A stretch of 39,572 nt of DNA from Candidatus Methanophagales archaeon (GTDB lineage Archaea > Halobacteriota > Syntropharchaeia > Alkanophagales > Methanospirareceae), in contig WSZT01000222.1 in the NCBI GenBank assembly GCA_013139985.1, forward strand, positions 1 to 39,572, in the 5' to 3' direction. Below, piece by piece: positions 1 through 8,095 of the stretch; position 1 is the stretch's first letter; each line of letters begins with the position of its first letter. Both the position numbers and the translations under genes were made by a program. The notes beneath the pieces were generated by a model, which did no database searches, was not told the origin of the DNA, and saw only the letters and a program-made list of their open reading frames with translations.

Positions 1-37
1 TTAATTAATCCTAACAGACGAGTTTGACGATCAAACA

Positions 38-1399
38 CTAAAAGTCATCAAAATCAAATATAAAATAGCCTTCTTTTCTGAGTCGCTCTTTATCCGCGAT
101 CTTTTTTGCAATCAGACCGAAATATTCTTTCCGTTTGCCGCAATTCCAGTCAACATACCCGCTCTTAATTTTCAGTCCCGCAAGGATAGCAAAAGCGTCC
201 TTAAACTTCAGGGTACTGTATTTGCATTCAAAGAAACCTATCTCTTTGCTTTCTTCGTCCAGAGCAACAACGTCTATTTCTTTATCTTTATGCCACCATC
301 GACCTAATTTTGTAATTGCAAACGGCAGTCTATCACGATTTAGAAGAAGAAATTGCTTGCAGACTTTTTCAAATACCGTGCCCATATACTGATTGAACTT
401 TGCATCGAAATTAGTTATACGTCCAGTTTCTAAGAGTTCTGATTTGTGTGGATAAATAAATCTGAAATAGAACCGGAAGTAATTGTCTGAGAATGTATAT
501 CGCCTATTTCGTGTTTTCTCCTTCCTTTCTCCGACCGGAAACGTATCTTCTATAATATGCAATTTTATTAGATTGCTCAGATATTGGGAGACTATGCTCG
601 TACTGAAACCCGTATAAGTAGCAATATCGCCGAATTTGGTATAGCCGAACGAAATAGCCTTGAGTATCTTATAATATCTTGTCGGATCTCGCAATTCGTA
701 TTTTATCATGATTTCCGCTTCTTCAAATAATATCCGGCCCGGCCTAAATATATCTTCTAAATTCTCGTTGTTCTTTAGCCTGTAAGCAGCGTCCAGAATG
801 TAATATGGTATCCCATCGGTTATGCCATATATCTTGATAATATCATCAACCGGAAGTTCAATGAACTCCTTTAGATGATAATATTTAAGCGGTGGCAGCA
901 ATATTTGACCTGTCCTTCGACCATACAGTGGCGATTGATAACCTAAAAGATGGGTCTCCATTAATGAAATGGATGAGCCGCAGACAACTAATTTGATTGT
1001 CGTGTCCGCCAGCAACTCGTCCCAGATCTTTTGGAATTGCGATAAAAATCGTTTATTCTTCTTTACGAGGTTTGGGAATTCATCGAAAATCAAAACCAAG
1101 TTGTCCACCTTTGCAAGCTCATTGAATAAATCCAGCCATGACAATTCGGCCTTCGCGATTAAGGGATTGGATAAGAATCCGGCAACTATATCCTTGAATG
1201 TGTTCAGGTTCTCTTCTTCTAAGGCTTCTTCGACAAAGAAGTAAACGAATTTTTCTCCTGTTTTTGACTGTTTTAACAGTTCTGTTTTGCCGATCCTTCT
1301 GCGGCCATATAATATTATGAACTCGGCCCTGTCAGAGTTGTATGCATCTTTAAGTATCTTCAGCTCGTGTTCACGATCAACGAATTTTTGTTTGGTCAT
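38..1399 (-). CDS. Archaeal AAA ATPase with C-terminal DUF234 nuclease-like domain
   Basis: A 453-residue P-loop ATPase. The Walker A region is the GRRRIGKTEL stretch near residue 32, and the Walker B-like LVLIFDEF lies near residue 100, followed by a sensor-like VVCGSS. A winged-helix segment is expected around residues 240-290. The C-terminal ~150 residues (EIDVVALDEESKEIGFFECKY) carry the D-x(n)-E-x-K pattern of PD-(D/E)XK folds, as in the DUF234 family. The family is abundant in archaeal genomes and often lies near mobile or variable loci; its role is not established. A TATA element about 27 bases upstream of the ATG predicts leaderless mRNA. The protein appears intact and full length. 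Confidence 0.9.
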   Translation of the reverse strand: MTKQKFVDREHELKILKDAYNSDRAEFIILYGRRRIGKTELLKQSKTGEKFVYFFVEEALEEENLNTFKDIVAGFLSNPLIAKAELSWLDLFNELAKVDNLVLIFDEFPNLVKKNKRFLSQFQKIWDELLADTTIKLVVCGSSISLMETHLLGYQSPLYGRRTGQILLPPLKYYHLKEFIELPVDDIIKIYGITDGIPYYILDAAYRLKNNENLEDIFRPGRILFEEAEIMIKYELRDPTRYYKILKAISFGYTKFGDIATYTGFSTSIVSQYLSNLIKLHIIEDTFPVGERKEKTRNRRYTFSDNYFRFYFRFIYPHKSELLETGRITNFDAKFNQYMGTVFEKVCKQFLLLNRDRLPFAITKLGRWWHKDKEIDVVALDEESKEIGFFECKYSTLKFKDAFAILAGLKIKSGYVDWNCGKRKEYFGLIAKKIADKERLRKEGYFIFDFDDF

Positions 1400-1416
1400 G
1401 ATTATTATAATCGTGC

Positions 1417-1872
1417 TTGAAATATATAAAGGGCTGCAGGGTTAAGACCACAAGATTACACAGATTTTCACGAGAGAATAATCATTATAAGTTATCTGTG
1501 ATAGACCGGTATGAGAACAACTACGGCCAGAGTACGCCTTACAAGAGCTGCGTCAAGGGCGACTGGTGGGCATTCTGGGAGGGGCCTGATAAGACTGTGG
1601 ACTGCATAAAGATTAAGGCAGAGGGTTATGGTGACTATGAGCCGAATTTCTGCTACGAGAGAAAATGGGATAAAGCAAGCCAGGCAGAAGTGGGTCTTTT
1701 TGCAGGAGAAGTTGCTATTGGAGTAGTTGTCGCGGCAATTGCGTCACCCTCGGGTCCCGGGTCAATAGCTGCGTACTGCGCGACAACCACTGCGGTGTCA
1801 GCTGCGGGGGCATGGCTGCTTGTAGGGACAATGGCTGCGGACAAGTGGCCGCACGGGATAATAGACCAGTAA
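1417..1872 (+). CDS. Unrecognised protein, possibly a 5'-truncated gene remnant
   Basis: An open frame of 151 codons starting with TTG, with no ribosome binding site in front. Its first codons overlap the TATA box of the divergent ATPase and run through a dispersed-repeat-like segment, so the annotated N-terminus is probably not native. The part that looks protein-like begins near residue 40: an aromatic, Cys-containing region (KGDWWAFWEG, with Cys near residues 45, 63 and 79), then a Gly/Ala-rich hydrophobic stretch (residues ~92-140) that could span a membrane once or twice. A GTG at 1498 is an alternative start. It converges with the lipoprotein gene, with 6 bases between stops. No family was recognised. 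It may be the tail of a gene that lost its 5' end. Confidence 0.4.
   Translation: MKYIKGCRVKTTRLHRFSRENNHYKLSVIDRYENNYGQSTPYKSCVKGDWWAFWEGPDKTVDCIKIKAEGYGDYEPNFCYERKWDKASQAEVGLFAGEVAIGVVVAAIASPSGPGSIAAYCATTTAVSAAGAWLLVGTMAADKWPHGIIDQ
1421..1432 (-). promoter_or_regulatory. TATA box of the DUF234 ATPase gene
   Basis: Read on the minus strand this is CCTTTATATATT, centred about 27 bases from the ATG at 1399. That is the usual distance from an archaeal TATA box to the transcription start, so the mRNA is probably leaderless. It overlaps the first codons of the ORF called on the opposite strand at 1417. Confidence 0.6.
1447..1500. repeat. Partial copy of an ACACAGATTT...ATCTGTG dispersed repeat
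   Basis: The stretch contains ACACAGATTTTCACGAG on the left and TTATCTGTG on the right, giving an imperfect inverted repeat. It resembles the other CGCAGATTTACACGGATT-type elements in this window (4366, 37508). It lies inside the 5' part of the ORF that starts at 1417. Confidence 0.4.
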
Positions 1873-1878
1873 GAGAAG

Positions 1879-2748
1879 TTACGCTGCTTTTTTTTGGATT
1901 ATTGTGCCGTATTCGTAGTCTGGAGAGCCCGCTATTAGCGCGTCAGTAGCCGAGGAATGAATAGTTCCGATTTTACAGTATAAATCTCCGCCGAATAATT
2001 CTTTAAATGCTTGTGGTAACTTTAAGTTCCATTCATTCGCCCACTGGAAATAATCATTACCAGGGAATTTATGTCCCGGGCGTACCCTACGGACACCTAT
2101 CTTTCCATACTCATCCAGATAGGCCTTATTAAATATCGTAATATCCTTGAGGCTTTTGCCGTCAGCAGCGGGAGTTAGCTCTTCGCGCAACTCGGGCTTT
2201 CTGCCGTTGTTGCCTATGATGTGGTCGTTCGCTTTTGGGTTTTTATCTGATCCCGGGAAATAGCCTGGGAGGGATATATGCTCCCAGCCAAGGTCTTCAG
2301 TGGATTTTGTCAGGTCTGAAAGATCGTAAGTGCCGTCAGGGAGTTTTTTAATCATCAGGGGGATTTTGTCTTCAGGGAGAAAGAAATCTTCTATATCTAT
2401 GACTGATTCCTTGAGTTCCTGCTTATCGTAATGCTTATTGCCGATTTTGTATTTTATTATCTCGGCACCGTCCTCACCAAGATATGTTTCTTCTACAACT
2501 CCCGCACATGGCTCAAATTCCATAATAGGGGATTGTGCACCTGTTTCTTTTTCTGCCAGATAATACAGGCCTGGCTCTCCAAATATGTTCTCATCTACAT
2601 CCACGTTGAAGCCTTCTTCGCCTACAATATGATTTACTTCTTTCACCGGTTCCCCGAGGTCGAATTGACGATCTTCATCTTCTTCAACGCAGCCAGAGAA
2701 TAGCGTTAAGGCGGTAACAACCACTAAAATAGCTGCTGCACATGCCAA
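1879..2748 (-). CDS. Secreted lipoprotein of unknown function
   Basis: About 289 residues. A hydrophobic signal segment ends in the lipobox LFSGC, followed by an acidic stretch (VEEDEDRQ), so it is probably a membrane-anchored lipoprotein. The rest is soluble, with two weakly similar NHI(V/I)G-E/N-x-G segments near residues 38 and 175, and no recognised domain. The start is uncertain. The TTG at 2748 gives an N-terminus without positive charges. The same frame is open upstream to 2796 and would add KISLEPKTRKR, a proper signal-peptide n-region, preceded by GGTGGTGAG, but there is no ATG or GTG there in frame. Either an ATC start is used or a base is missing in the A7 run at 2782-2788. Confidence 0.7.
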   Translation of the reverse strand: MACAAAILVVVTALTLFSGCVEEDEDRQFDLGEPVKEVNHIVGEEGFNVDVDENIFGEPGLYYLAEKETGAQSPIMEFEPCAGVVEETYLGEDGAEIIKYKIGNKHYDKQELKESVIDIEDFFLPEDKIPLMIKKLPDGTYDLSDLTKSTEDLGWEHISLPGYFPGSDKNPKANDHIIGNNGRKPELREELTPAADGKSLKDITIFNKAYLDEYGKIGVRRVRPGHKFPGNDYFQWANEWNLKLPQAFKELFGGDLYCKIGTIHSSATDALIAGSPDYEYGTIIQKKAA

Positions 2749-3031
2749 TGTACGTTTCCTGGTCTTCGGTTCTAATGAGATTTTTTTCTCACCACCTTAT
2801 ATTACTGATTTTAGCTTGACAATATCAGAGTAACGCAGAGTAATATAATTGTTTGTAGCTTTAGTGAGTCGTGATCTCCCAATTGAAAAAGCAATCCGTG
2901 TCGGAAATGTGCTGTTATAAGTCATTGTTTATGTTGAGTCGTACTTAACCGAAGACCTATGAAACCTGTTTGCTTGTAACCTTGACAATCCGGTTATCAT
3001 CCGCCAATACTCGGCACCGGAGTCAATGTTC

Positions 3032-3382
3032 TCACAATTGCTTACCGAACTCCCTGTCCAAGATTTCCATCACCTGGTCTTTGTTTTGTATGCTGCTTGT
3101 GGCCGCTACGACTTTAGCATTCTTGAAATACACCGTGAATGGCAATCCCATGAACAATGCACATTCAGGCAAATTCCTGATAAAGTCTGCCGCAGGGATG
3201 TCAAAATCCTGGTCGCGGAATGTGACATGCGGATATGTCTGTTCCAAGTCTTCCATAACACTAAAGACCGGGATGCACATTGGTCCCATTCTGCCACAGC
3301 AAATCATGACATTTTCATTGTTCCCCCGGACTTCCTTAACTTCTTGTTCCGTTTCTATATGTTTGAGATTTGTATTCAACAT
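3032..3382 (-). CDS. Thioredoxin-like protein with CGRMGPMC active-site loop
   Basis: A 116-residue thioredoxin-fold protein. Instead of CxxC it has Cys28-Cys29-G-R-M-G-P-M-Cys36, so the two likely partner cysteines are six residues apart. The cis-proline loop is visible as MGLPFTVYF (Pro81), and a further Cys lies at 74. The gene starts inside the end of trxB (7-base overlap), so the two are co-transcribed and translationally coupled, and the protein is the obvious substrate of that reductase. A divergent thioredoxin-like family with this loop exists in anaerobes as far as I recall, but its client proteins are not known to me. Confidence 0.8.
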   Translation of the reverse strand: MLNTNLKHIETEQEVKEVRGNNENVMICCGRMGPMCIPVFSVMEDLEQTYPHVTFRDQDFDIPAADFIRNLPECALFMGLPFTVYFKNAKVVAATSSIQNKDQVMEILDREFGKQL

Positions 3383-4320
3383 TTTACTTCCTCCTTTGAA
3401 TATATATATTGTTCAAGATCCATAGCAGCCATGCATCCATGTCCTGCAGCCACAACCGCTTGTTTGTAAACCGGATCACAAACATCACCGCAGGCAAACA
3501 CGCCCGGTGTCGATGTTCTGGTAGAACCCGCTTCCACTAGAATAAAACCATTCTTGTCCGTCTCAACCAGCTCTTTGAAGGCTTTACTTTGGGGATCATG
3601 TCCGATGGCCACGAAAATACCGCTACACGGGATTTGCTGAGTTTCTCCTGTTTCACGATTCTTCAGGACTGCGCCGGTTACAACATTATCACCGATTATT
3701 TCTTCCACAACCCAAGGAATTAACCACTCGATTTTCGGATTGCTCTTCGCCTTTTCCATTTCAGCAGGCACTGCACGAAAATAGTCCCGCCTGTGAACAA
3801 TCGTTACCTTGCTCGCAAATCTGGTGAGAAACACAGCGTCTTGGATAGCGGTATTTCCTCCGCCCACAACCAGAATTTCCTTATCACGGAAAAAAGCGCC
3901 GTCACATGTGGCACATCCTGACACGCCTTTACCGTAAAATTTCGGCTCCGAGGGTATATCCAGACGCCTTGCTTCGGCTCCAGTCGCAATTATAAGTGTT
4001 TCCGTTTCTATTCTTTCGATGCCCGTATCAACCTCAAAAATGTCATTCCCTCTCTTGACCTTCTCGATTACTTCCATTTTGAAACGTGCCCCGAACTGCT
4101 CTGTCTGTTTCCGGAACCTGTCCATGAGTTCCATGCCTGAGATCGGTTCGGGAAAACCTGGATAGTTCTCCACCTCCGGGGAAACTATCAACTGGCCGCC
4201 AGGTACGAACCCTTCTAACACCAGCGGGTTCAGCCCTGAGCGTGCTGTATATATCGCGGCCGTCAAGCCAGCAGGACCCGCCCCTGCAATGACTACATTC
4301 TCCGTATCTACATTTTCCAT
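3376..4320 (-). CDS. trxB: Thioredoxin reductase (NADPH/FAD, low molecular weight type)
   Basis: A 314-residue flavoprotein of normal family length. The FAD-binding GAGPAG is at residues 13-18, the redox-active CATC at 136-139, the NADPH-binding GGGNTA at 153-158, and HRRDYFRA after residue 176 matches the 2'-phosphate-binding signature of NADPH enzymes. The C-terminal FAD motif is FACGDVCD. It reduces thioredoxin-like partners in the cytoplasm; the partner encoded immediately downstream overlaps it by 7 bases. A Shine-Dalgarno AAGGAG lies about 6 bases before the ATG. The start is well supported because the FAD motif begins at the expected distance from it. Confidence 0.95.
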   Translation of the reverse strand: MENVDTENVVIAGAGPAGLTAAIYTARSGLNPLVLEGFVPGGQLIVSPEVENYPGFPEPISGMELMDRFRKQTEQFGARFKMEVIEKVKRGNDIFEVDTGIERIETETLIIATGAEARRLDIPSEPKFYGKGVSGCATCDGAFFRDKEILVVGGGNTAIQDAVFLTRFASKVTIVHRRDYFRAVPAEMEKAKSNPKIEWLIPWVVEEIIGDNVVTGAVLKNRETGETQQIPCSGIFVAIGHDPQSKAFKELVETDKNGFILVEAGSTRTSTPGVFACGDVCDPVYKQAVVAAGHGCMAAMDLEQYIYSKEEVKC

Positions 4321-4355
4321 ATTGTTCTCCTTTTTGTTGTATATAATCCAGAACT

Positions 4356-4368
4356 TCTATATATATTT
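4356..4368 (-). promoter_or_regulatory. TATA box of the trxB-thioredoxin operon
   Basis: On the minus strand the sequence reads CTAAATATATATAG. It lies about 40 bases from the trxB ATG, leaving room for a short leader that includes the AAGGAG ribosome binding site. A second AT-rich box (GGATTATATAC) lies closer, but would put the transcription start on top of the ribosome binding site. Confidence 0.45.
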
Positions 4369-4443
4369 AGGACGCAGATGTACACGGATTTGATTTTTTC
4401 TGCGTTAAACTGTGCTAATAATCGATTTTAGTTGGATATTATG
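4366..4443. repeat. Dispersed intergenic repeat, copy 1
   Basis: The copy begins GGACGCAGATGTACACGG and ends TTTTAGTTGGATATTATGC. It matches 37508-37590 over nearly its whole length and 36390-36441 over its right half. CGCAGA and TCTGCG give it a weak inverted-repeat character. It fills the gap between trxB and the small gene at 4452 and has no coding potential. Confidence 0.75.
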
Positions 4444-4451
4444 CTTTCCCG

Positions 4452-4694
4452 TTACGCCCATGTCACTTCCCGTATTACTGACAATGTCTTCTCCACTTCA
4501 TCAACCGATTTAACTCTGTACTTCACTTTGCCGCCATCCATAGATGTAATACTCTCAAGGGCTTTTTCTCCCTCTGTATCATAAGATGCTATTTCCTCCT
4601 TTTCATTACCGTATATCGCTACTTTCCACTTGTTTGCAAGCCCTGCTTTTATTACCTCCTCAATGGTCAAAAGCGCCCCCTCTTTTAGCTCCAT
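4452..4694 (-). CDS. Small unknown protein (80 residues)
   Basis: A short acidic/basic soluble protein without signal peptide, membrane segment or cysteine, and with alternating beta/alpha-like composition (KWKVAIYGN, KVKYRVKSVDEVEKTL). No family was recognised. The gene is convincing because a perfect AGGAGGT ribosome binding site lies 9 bases before the ATG and an AT-rich promoter box lies further upstream. It is divergent from the radical SAM gene, with only 63 bases between the two starts, so the two promoters share this gap. Confidence 0.7.
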   Translation of the reverse strand: MELKEGALLTIEEVIKAGLANKWKVAIYGNEKEEIASYDTEGEKALESITSMDGGKVKYRVKSVDEVEKTLSVIREVTWA

Positions 4695-4757
4695 CTTTAT
4701 TTTACCTCCTTTACATATTTAAACTATTTCTCATTTATATTAAATAAATAAATAGTA

Positions 4758-5606
4758 ATGATGGAAACGAGTGAAGGATATAGGAATGTTCCCTTTATTA
4801 CACTGTCACTATCAGAGCCAAAACCACATATTTGGATTACCCTTTCAGGCTGCAACTTCAAATGCAAGGGGTGTTTTAGCATTGCTCGTGACCCGGTAGG
4901 CGAGTCGATGACTGTTAACGAATTAATAAACTTTATAAATAGGTCAAATTGGATATATAGTAACATTACGCCGCTTGAAGGGGCCATAATAACAGGAGGT
5001 GAACCTACATTGGACAAGAACTTTTTGCTTGACCTCGTGCGAAAACTCAAAACAAAGGTTGATGTGAAACATATTACACTGTCCACAAATGGATATTTAT
5101 TGGACAAAGAGTATGTACGGGTCTTGAAAGGTTCCGGTCTCAATGAGGTTAAGCTTGACATAAAAGCCTATACTAATTCAATCCACCGATGGTACACTGG
5201 CATGTCCAATCGCACGGTTCTCGATGCTGCGAGGCATCTCTGTGAAAGCGAACTCGAGTTCAGGGTTGAAACTGTTTTGATGCCAGGGATAGTAGAGGTG
5301 GAAGAAATCGAGCGAATAGCTTCTTTTTTAGCGCAGATAGACCCAGGAATCAAGTATAAAATCATCAAGTTCGCACCAGGAGAAGCGAGGGAGAAAGTAA
5401 CGAGAAGGCCGACTGATGAAAAAATTGAACGTGCGGTTAATTCCGCTTCAAAATACCTGAGAAATGTTGCAGGGGGCAAAGCGTGTGTTCAGGAGTTTTC
5501 TACTCCGGAACCAAAAGAAGAGAACACGAAGAAATGGATCAGAGTATATCCAGATATGAAAACAGAAGCAATAATCGCAAAACCAGGAGGGTTTGAAGTA
5601 TCGTGA
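4758..5606 (+). CDS. Radical SAM enzyme, activase-like
   Basis: A 282-residue radical SAM protein. The [4Fe-4S] cluster motif is Cys32-N-F-K-Cys36-K-G-Cys39; the SAM-binding GGE motif is ITGGEPT near residue 80, followed by LSTNGYL and VKLDIKAY strands typical of the TIM barrel. Its length and the compact CxxxCxxC at the N-terminus resemble the glycyl-radical activase / organic-radical branch, but no substrate partner lies beside it, so its reaction is unknown. Two ATGs in a row (4758, 4761) lie about 20 bases after TTTATATTAAA, suggesting a leaderless transcript. It is transcribed alone. Confidence 0.85.
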   Translation: MMETSEGYRNVPFITLSLSEPKPHIWITLSGCNFKCKGCFSIARDPVGESMTVNELINFINRSNWIYSNITPLEGAIITGGEPTLDKNFLLDLVRKLKTKVDVKHITLSTNGYLLDKEYVRVLKGSGLNEVKLDIKAYTNSIHRWYTGMSNRTVLDAARHLCESELEFRVETVLMPGIVEVEEIERIASFLAQIDPGIKYKIIKFAPGEAREKVTRRPTDEKIERAVNSASKYLRNVAGGKACVQEFSTPEPKEENTKKWIRVYPDMKTEAIIAKPGGFEVS

Positions 5607-5664
5607 ATGGCATCAATTTTTTATCCTAATTTGGTAGTTGGTATTTGACATTGTGATTTATTCC

Positions 5665-6831
5665 TCAACTTTCAGCTTGCCTCCGGCCGCCTTGCATCTT
5701 CCTGAATATAGTCGGACTGATTATACATGTTATTATCGCAAGTAATATGATTGTCGATTCCATTGTTGTATCTATCAATCCAAGTTCCAAACCAACAGCA
5801 GCCATCACAATTATCAAGCTCAATCGCGAAGAAAGTAACACACCTGCGGATATGCTATCCTTCACTGAATAGCGAACGAGAAAAAGCAGTGACGGTGCTA
5901 GCTTCACCACAAATGCGATTACAAGAAGTATTGGCAGGAGATAAATCCCACCTCCGGCTAGTGCTCCCAGATCAAACTGCATGCCAACGCTTATAAAGAA
6001 TATGGGTATGAGGAATCCGTAACCAATCCCGAAGAGTTTCTGCTCGAGCACCGTCCCACCGCGGAACAATATGGAAAACATCACCCCCGCGAGAAACGCA
6101 CCCAGTATAGCCTCGACATTAGCTACCTCGGATATGGCAACGAATACGAGCAATAATGCGAAGGCGGCCCTTACTCCCATCTCTGACGGCTGGTCTGATT
6201 TAAACCAAGCGGAAAGACGCTCGGGATAATGCCAAATCGCAAGCTTACCCACGTAATACACGGCGAAAAACAGAATGAAAACGAGCGCAATTAAAAACAG
6301 CTCCCCTGTGATTCCCTTTTTAAACTGTACCGTGTAGACCGTGAGGAGCAGCATGGTAGCAAAATCAGCAATGAATGCTGATATGAGTATTGTCTGCCCA
6401 AATTCACTCTTTAACATCCCTAGTTCCCGAATCGTGGGGACGATCAATCCTACTGAGGTGGTTGAGAGGGCAAGCGCAAGATAAAAACCATAGCCCAGTT
6501 GATGTGTCAAGAATATCGAAATGCCAAGCGTGAGGATGAATACAAAAGTTCCGATGATAAAAAGTCTCGCTCCATGTACCTCAACCTTAGAAAAATCTAT
6601 CTCCAACCCGACTAAAAACATCAGAAATATAAGTCCAAAACTTGCAAGAAAATCTATTACTATCATCCCTTCCCCTTCGATTGAGAACCCTAAAAGCCCA
6701 AGTAGGATTCCACATACGATCTCTCCAACCACTGCCGGAATGCCTATTCTACCAGAAAGAATTGGGATGATGAAAGCAAAGACCGCTATCACCAGTAAGA
6801 GTATATATGGACTTATGGTCATGGGCATCAC
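5665..6831 (-). CDS. CPA2-family Na+(K+)/H+ antiporter, membrane subunit
   Basis: A 388-residue, very hydrophobic protein with roughly 11-12 predicted membrane segments and the Kef/NapA-type signatures: SGRIGIPAVVGEIVCGILLG near residue 26 and FLVGLEIDFS near 72. It exchanges protons for Na+ or K+ across the cytoplasmic membrane. It ends with a short basic tail and lacks the cytosolic RCK domain of bacterial KefB/C. That domain is supplied by the upstream gene, whose stop overlaps this start in an ATGA arrangement (6828-6831), indicating translational coupling and a two-subunit transporter. Confidence 0.9.
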   Translation of the reverse strand: MMPMTISPYILLLVIAVFAFIIPILSGRIGIPAVVGEIVCGILLGLLGFSIEGEGMIVIDFLASFGLIFLMFLVGLEIDFSKVEVHGARLFIIGTFVFILTLGISIFLTHQLGYGFYLALALSTTSVGLIVPTIRELGMLKSEFGQTILISAFIADFATMLLLTVYTVQFKKGITGELFLIALVFILFFAVYYVGKLAIWHYPERLSAWFKSDQPSEMGVRAAFALLLVFVAISEVANVEAILGAFLAGVMFSILFRGGTVLEQKLFGIGYGFLIPIFFISVGMQFDLGALAGGGIYLLPILLVIAFVVKLAPSLLFLVRYSVKDSISAGVLLSSRLSLIIVMAAVGLELGLIDTTMESTIILLAIITCIISPTIFRKMQGGRRQAES

Positions 6832-7976
6832 ACAACGGTTAGAACAGAACAGGGTGCATCGTTTACTATTTTCTTGATTAAATCAGCGCGGATAATGCCT
6901 GATACTCGCCAGGGGACCACGGCAAGCTCGTAATTACCACTTTTCACCTCCTTTATCGCTTCTATCATTGGATTGCCCTCCACCCATTTCTCAATAATAT
7001 GCACGTTCCCTTTTTCTCCCATTTTCCTTATTCCATTGATCAATTCACCCGAAACCGTCTCTAAAATGAGTAAATGCAGGTCGGAACCGCATAGATGCGC
7101 CATCTGAACCGCGTATCTCCCAACGCTCTCTGAGGTCTCAGAAGAATCCAGGAGGGCAATAATGCGTTCGTAATACCTGAATGTCCGTGCTACAAGAACA
7201 GGACAGGAAGCGCATTTTATTAACTTCAAAACAACACTTCGTTTAAATATTTTATCCAAGATGCCTAGTTCTTCTTGATCGATTATTATGCAATTGGGAT
7301 AATATGCGTGCTCTTTTACATGGTCTATTATTATGCAGCCAGGATAATGCAGGTTTTTTTTTATAATAGCCATTAGTTTTTCCTCTTCCAGAAATATATT
7401 AAGTGGTACACCCATTGCCATTGCCCGGGATTTCATTTCTTGCTGGTCTATATCCGCAGACGATACCGTAGTGACCTCAGCCCTTGCTACGGAAGCAACG
7501 AATAAAGCTTCTTTGAACGCCTTTTCTACCGTACTTTTATCCAGTATTGGAACGAGGATTTTATCGAAAGGTGTGAGATCTGCCCCGGCACCAAAGCGCA
7601 GTAGATCTCCAATGAGGGTTGCAATTATCTTTGTAGGAAACATGAGATATTGAATGCCCAGCTCCCGGAACCTCTCCCTGTCTTCCGGGTCTTCCACTCG
7701 AACAACTATCTTAGGGACACCGTGCTTCTTCGCAATAGCCGCGGCTCGGTAATTGACCTCATCATCACTCGTGAGCGAGATAAAAGCATCGACATCTTTC
7801 AAACCCGCTTGCTTTAACAGTTCTTCATCACTTCCGTCACCGATAATCACCTCCACCCCCTCTAATTTTGAAAGCTTTTCTCCTTTTTCCGGGTTTATCT
7901 CGATAATCACAGATTCATGCAACTGTGCAGCCAACTCTCTTCCTGCTCTCCCACCACCAACAATGATATTTTTCAT
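6828..7976 (-). CDS. RCK (TrkA-N/TrkA-C) plus universal stress protein regulator of the antiporter
   Basis: A 382-residue cytoplasmic protein. Residues 1-~115 form a TrkA-N Rossmann domain (GGGRAG at 7-12; acidic residue in VIIEINP). Residues ~120-~250 hold a linker with a hydrophobic cysteine-bearing repeat. Residues ~255-382 form a Usp-like domain (IALLDSSETSE, VVPWRVSG). It probably gates the partner antiporter in response to a bound nucleotide. A 45-nt direct duplication at ~7282-7351 encodes two copies of YP(G/N)CIIID 15 residues apart, at the junction to the Usp domain. First gene of a two-gene operon. Confidence 0.85.
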   Translation of the reverse strand: MKNIIVGGGRAGRELAAQLHESVIIEINPEKGEKLSKLEGVEVIIGDGSDEELLKQAGLKDVDAFISLTSDDEVNYRAAAIAKKHGVPKIVVRVEDPEDRERFRELGIQYLMFPTKIIATLIGDLLRFGAGADLTPFDKILVPILDKSTVEKAFKEALFVASVARAEVTTVSSADIDQQEMKSRAMAMGVPLNIFLEEEKLMAIIKKNLHYPGCIIIDHVKEHAYYPNCIIIDQEELGILDKIFKRSVVLKLIKCASCPVLVARTFRYYERIIALLDSSETSESVGRYAVQMAHLCGSDLHLLILETVSGELINGIRKMGEKGNVHIIEKWVEGNPMIEAIKEVKSGNYELAVVPWRVSGIIRADLIKKIVNDAPCSVLTVV

Positions 7977-8095
7977 CTATTCTTCTTTCATTCCGCTTTC
8001 GATAGAACTAATAGAGATTACTCTATCCAAGTTTAAAAATCTATTGTGCAGTGTGTTGCAAAGATTTATTTACTGTGAGCGAGAAAGGAAGAAAA

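Noticed and set aside
2800-3031. Gap between the lipoprotein and thioredoxin genes examined for RNA genes
   Set aside because: No tRNA-like cloverleaf, no hairpin followed by a T tract and no ribosome-site-led ORF was found.
8051-8095. Upstream ATG extending the DNA polymerase by 15 residues
   Set aside because: No ribosome binding site and no family similarity in the added residues. ATG 8096 has AAGGAAG at proper spacing and the conserved N-terminus.
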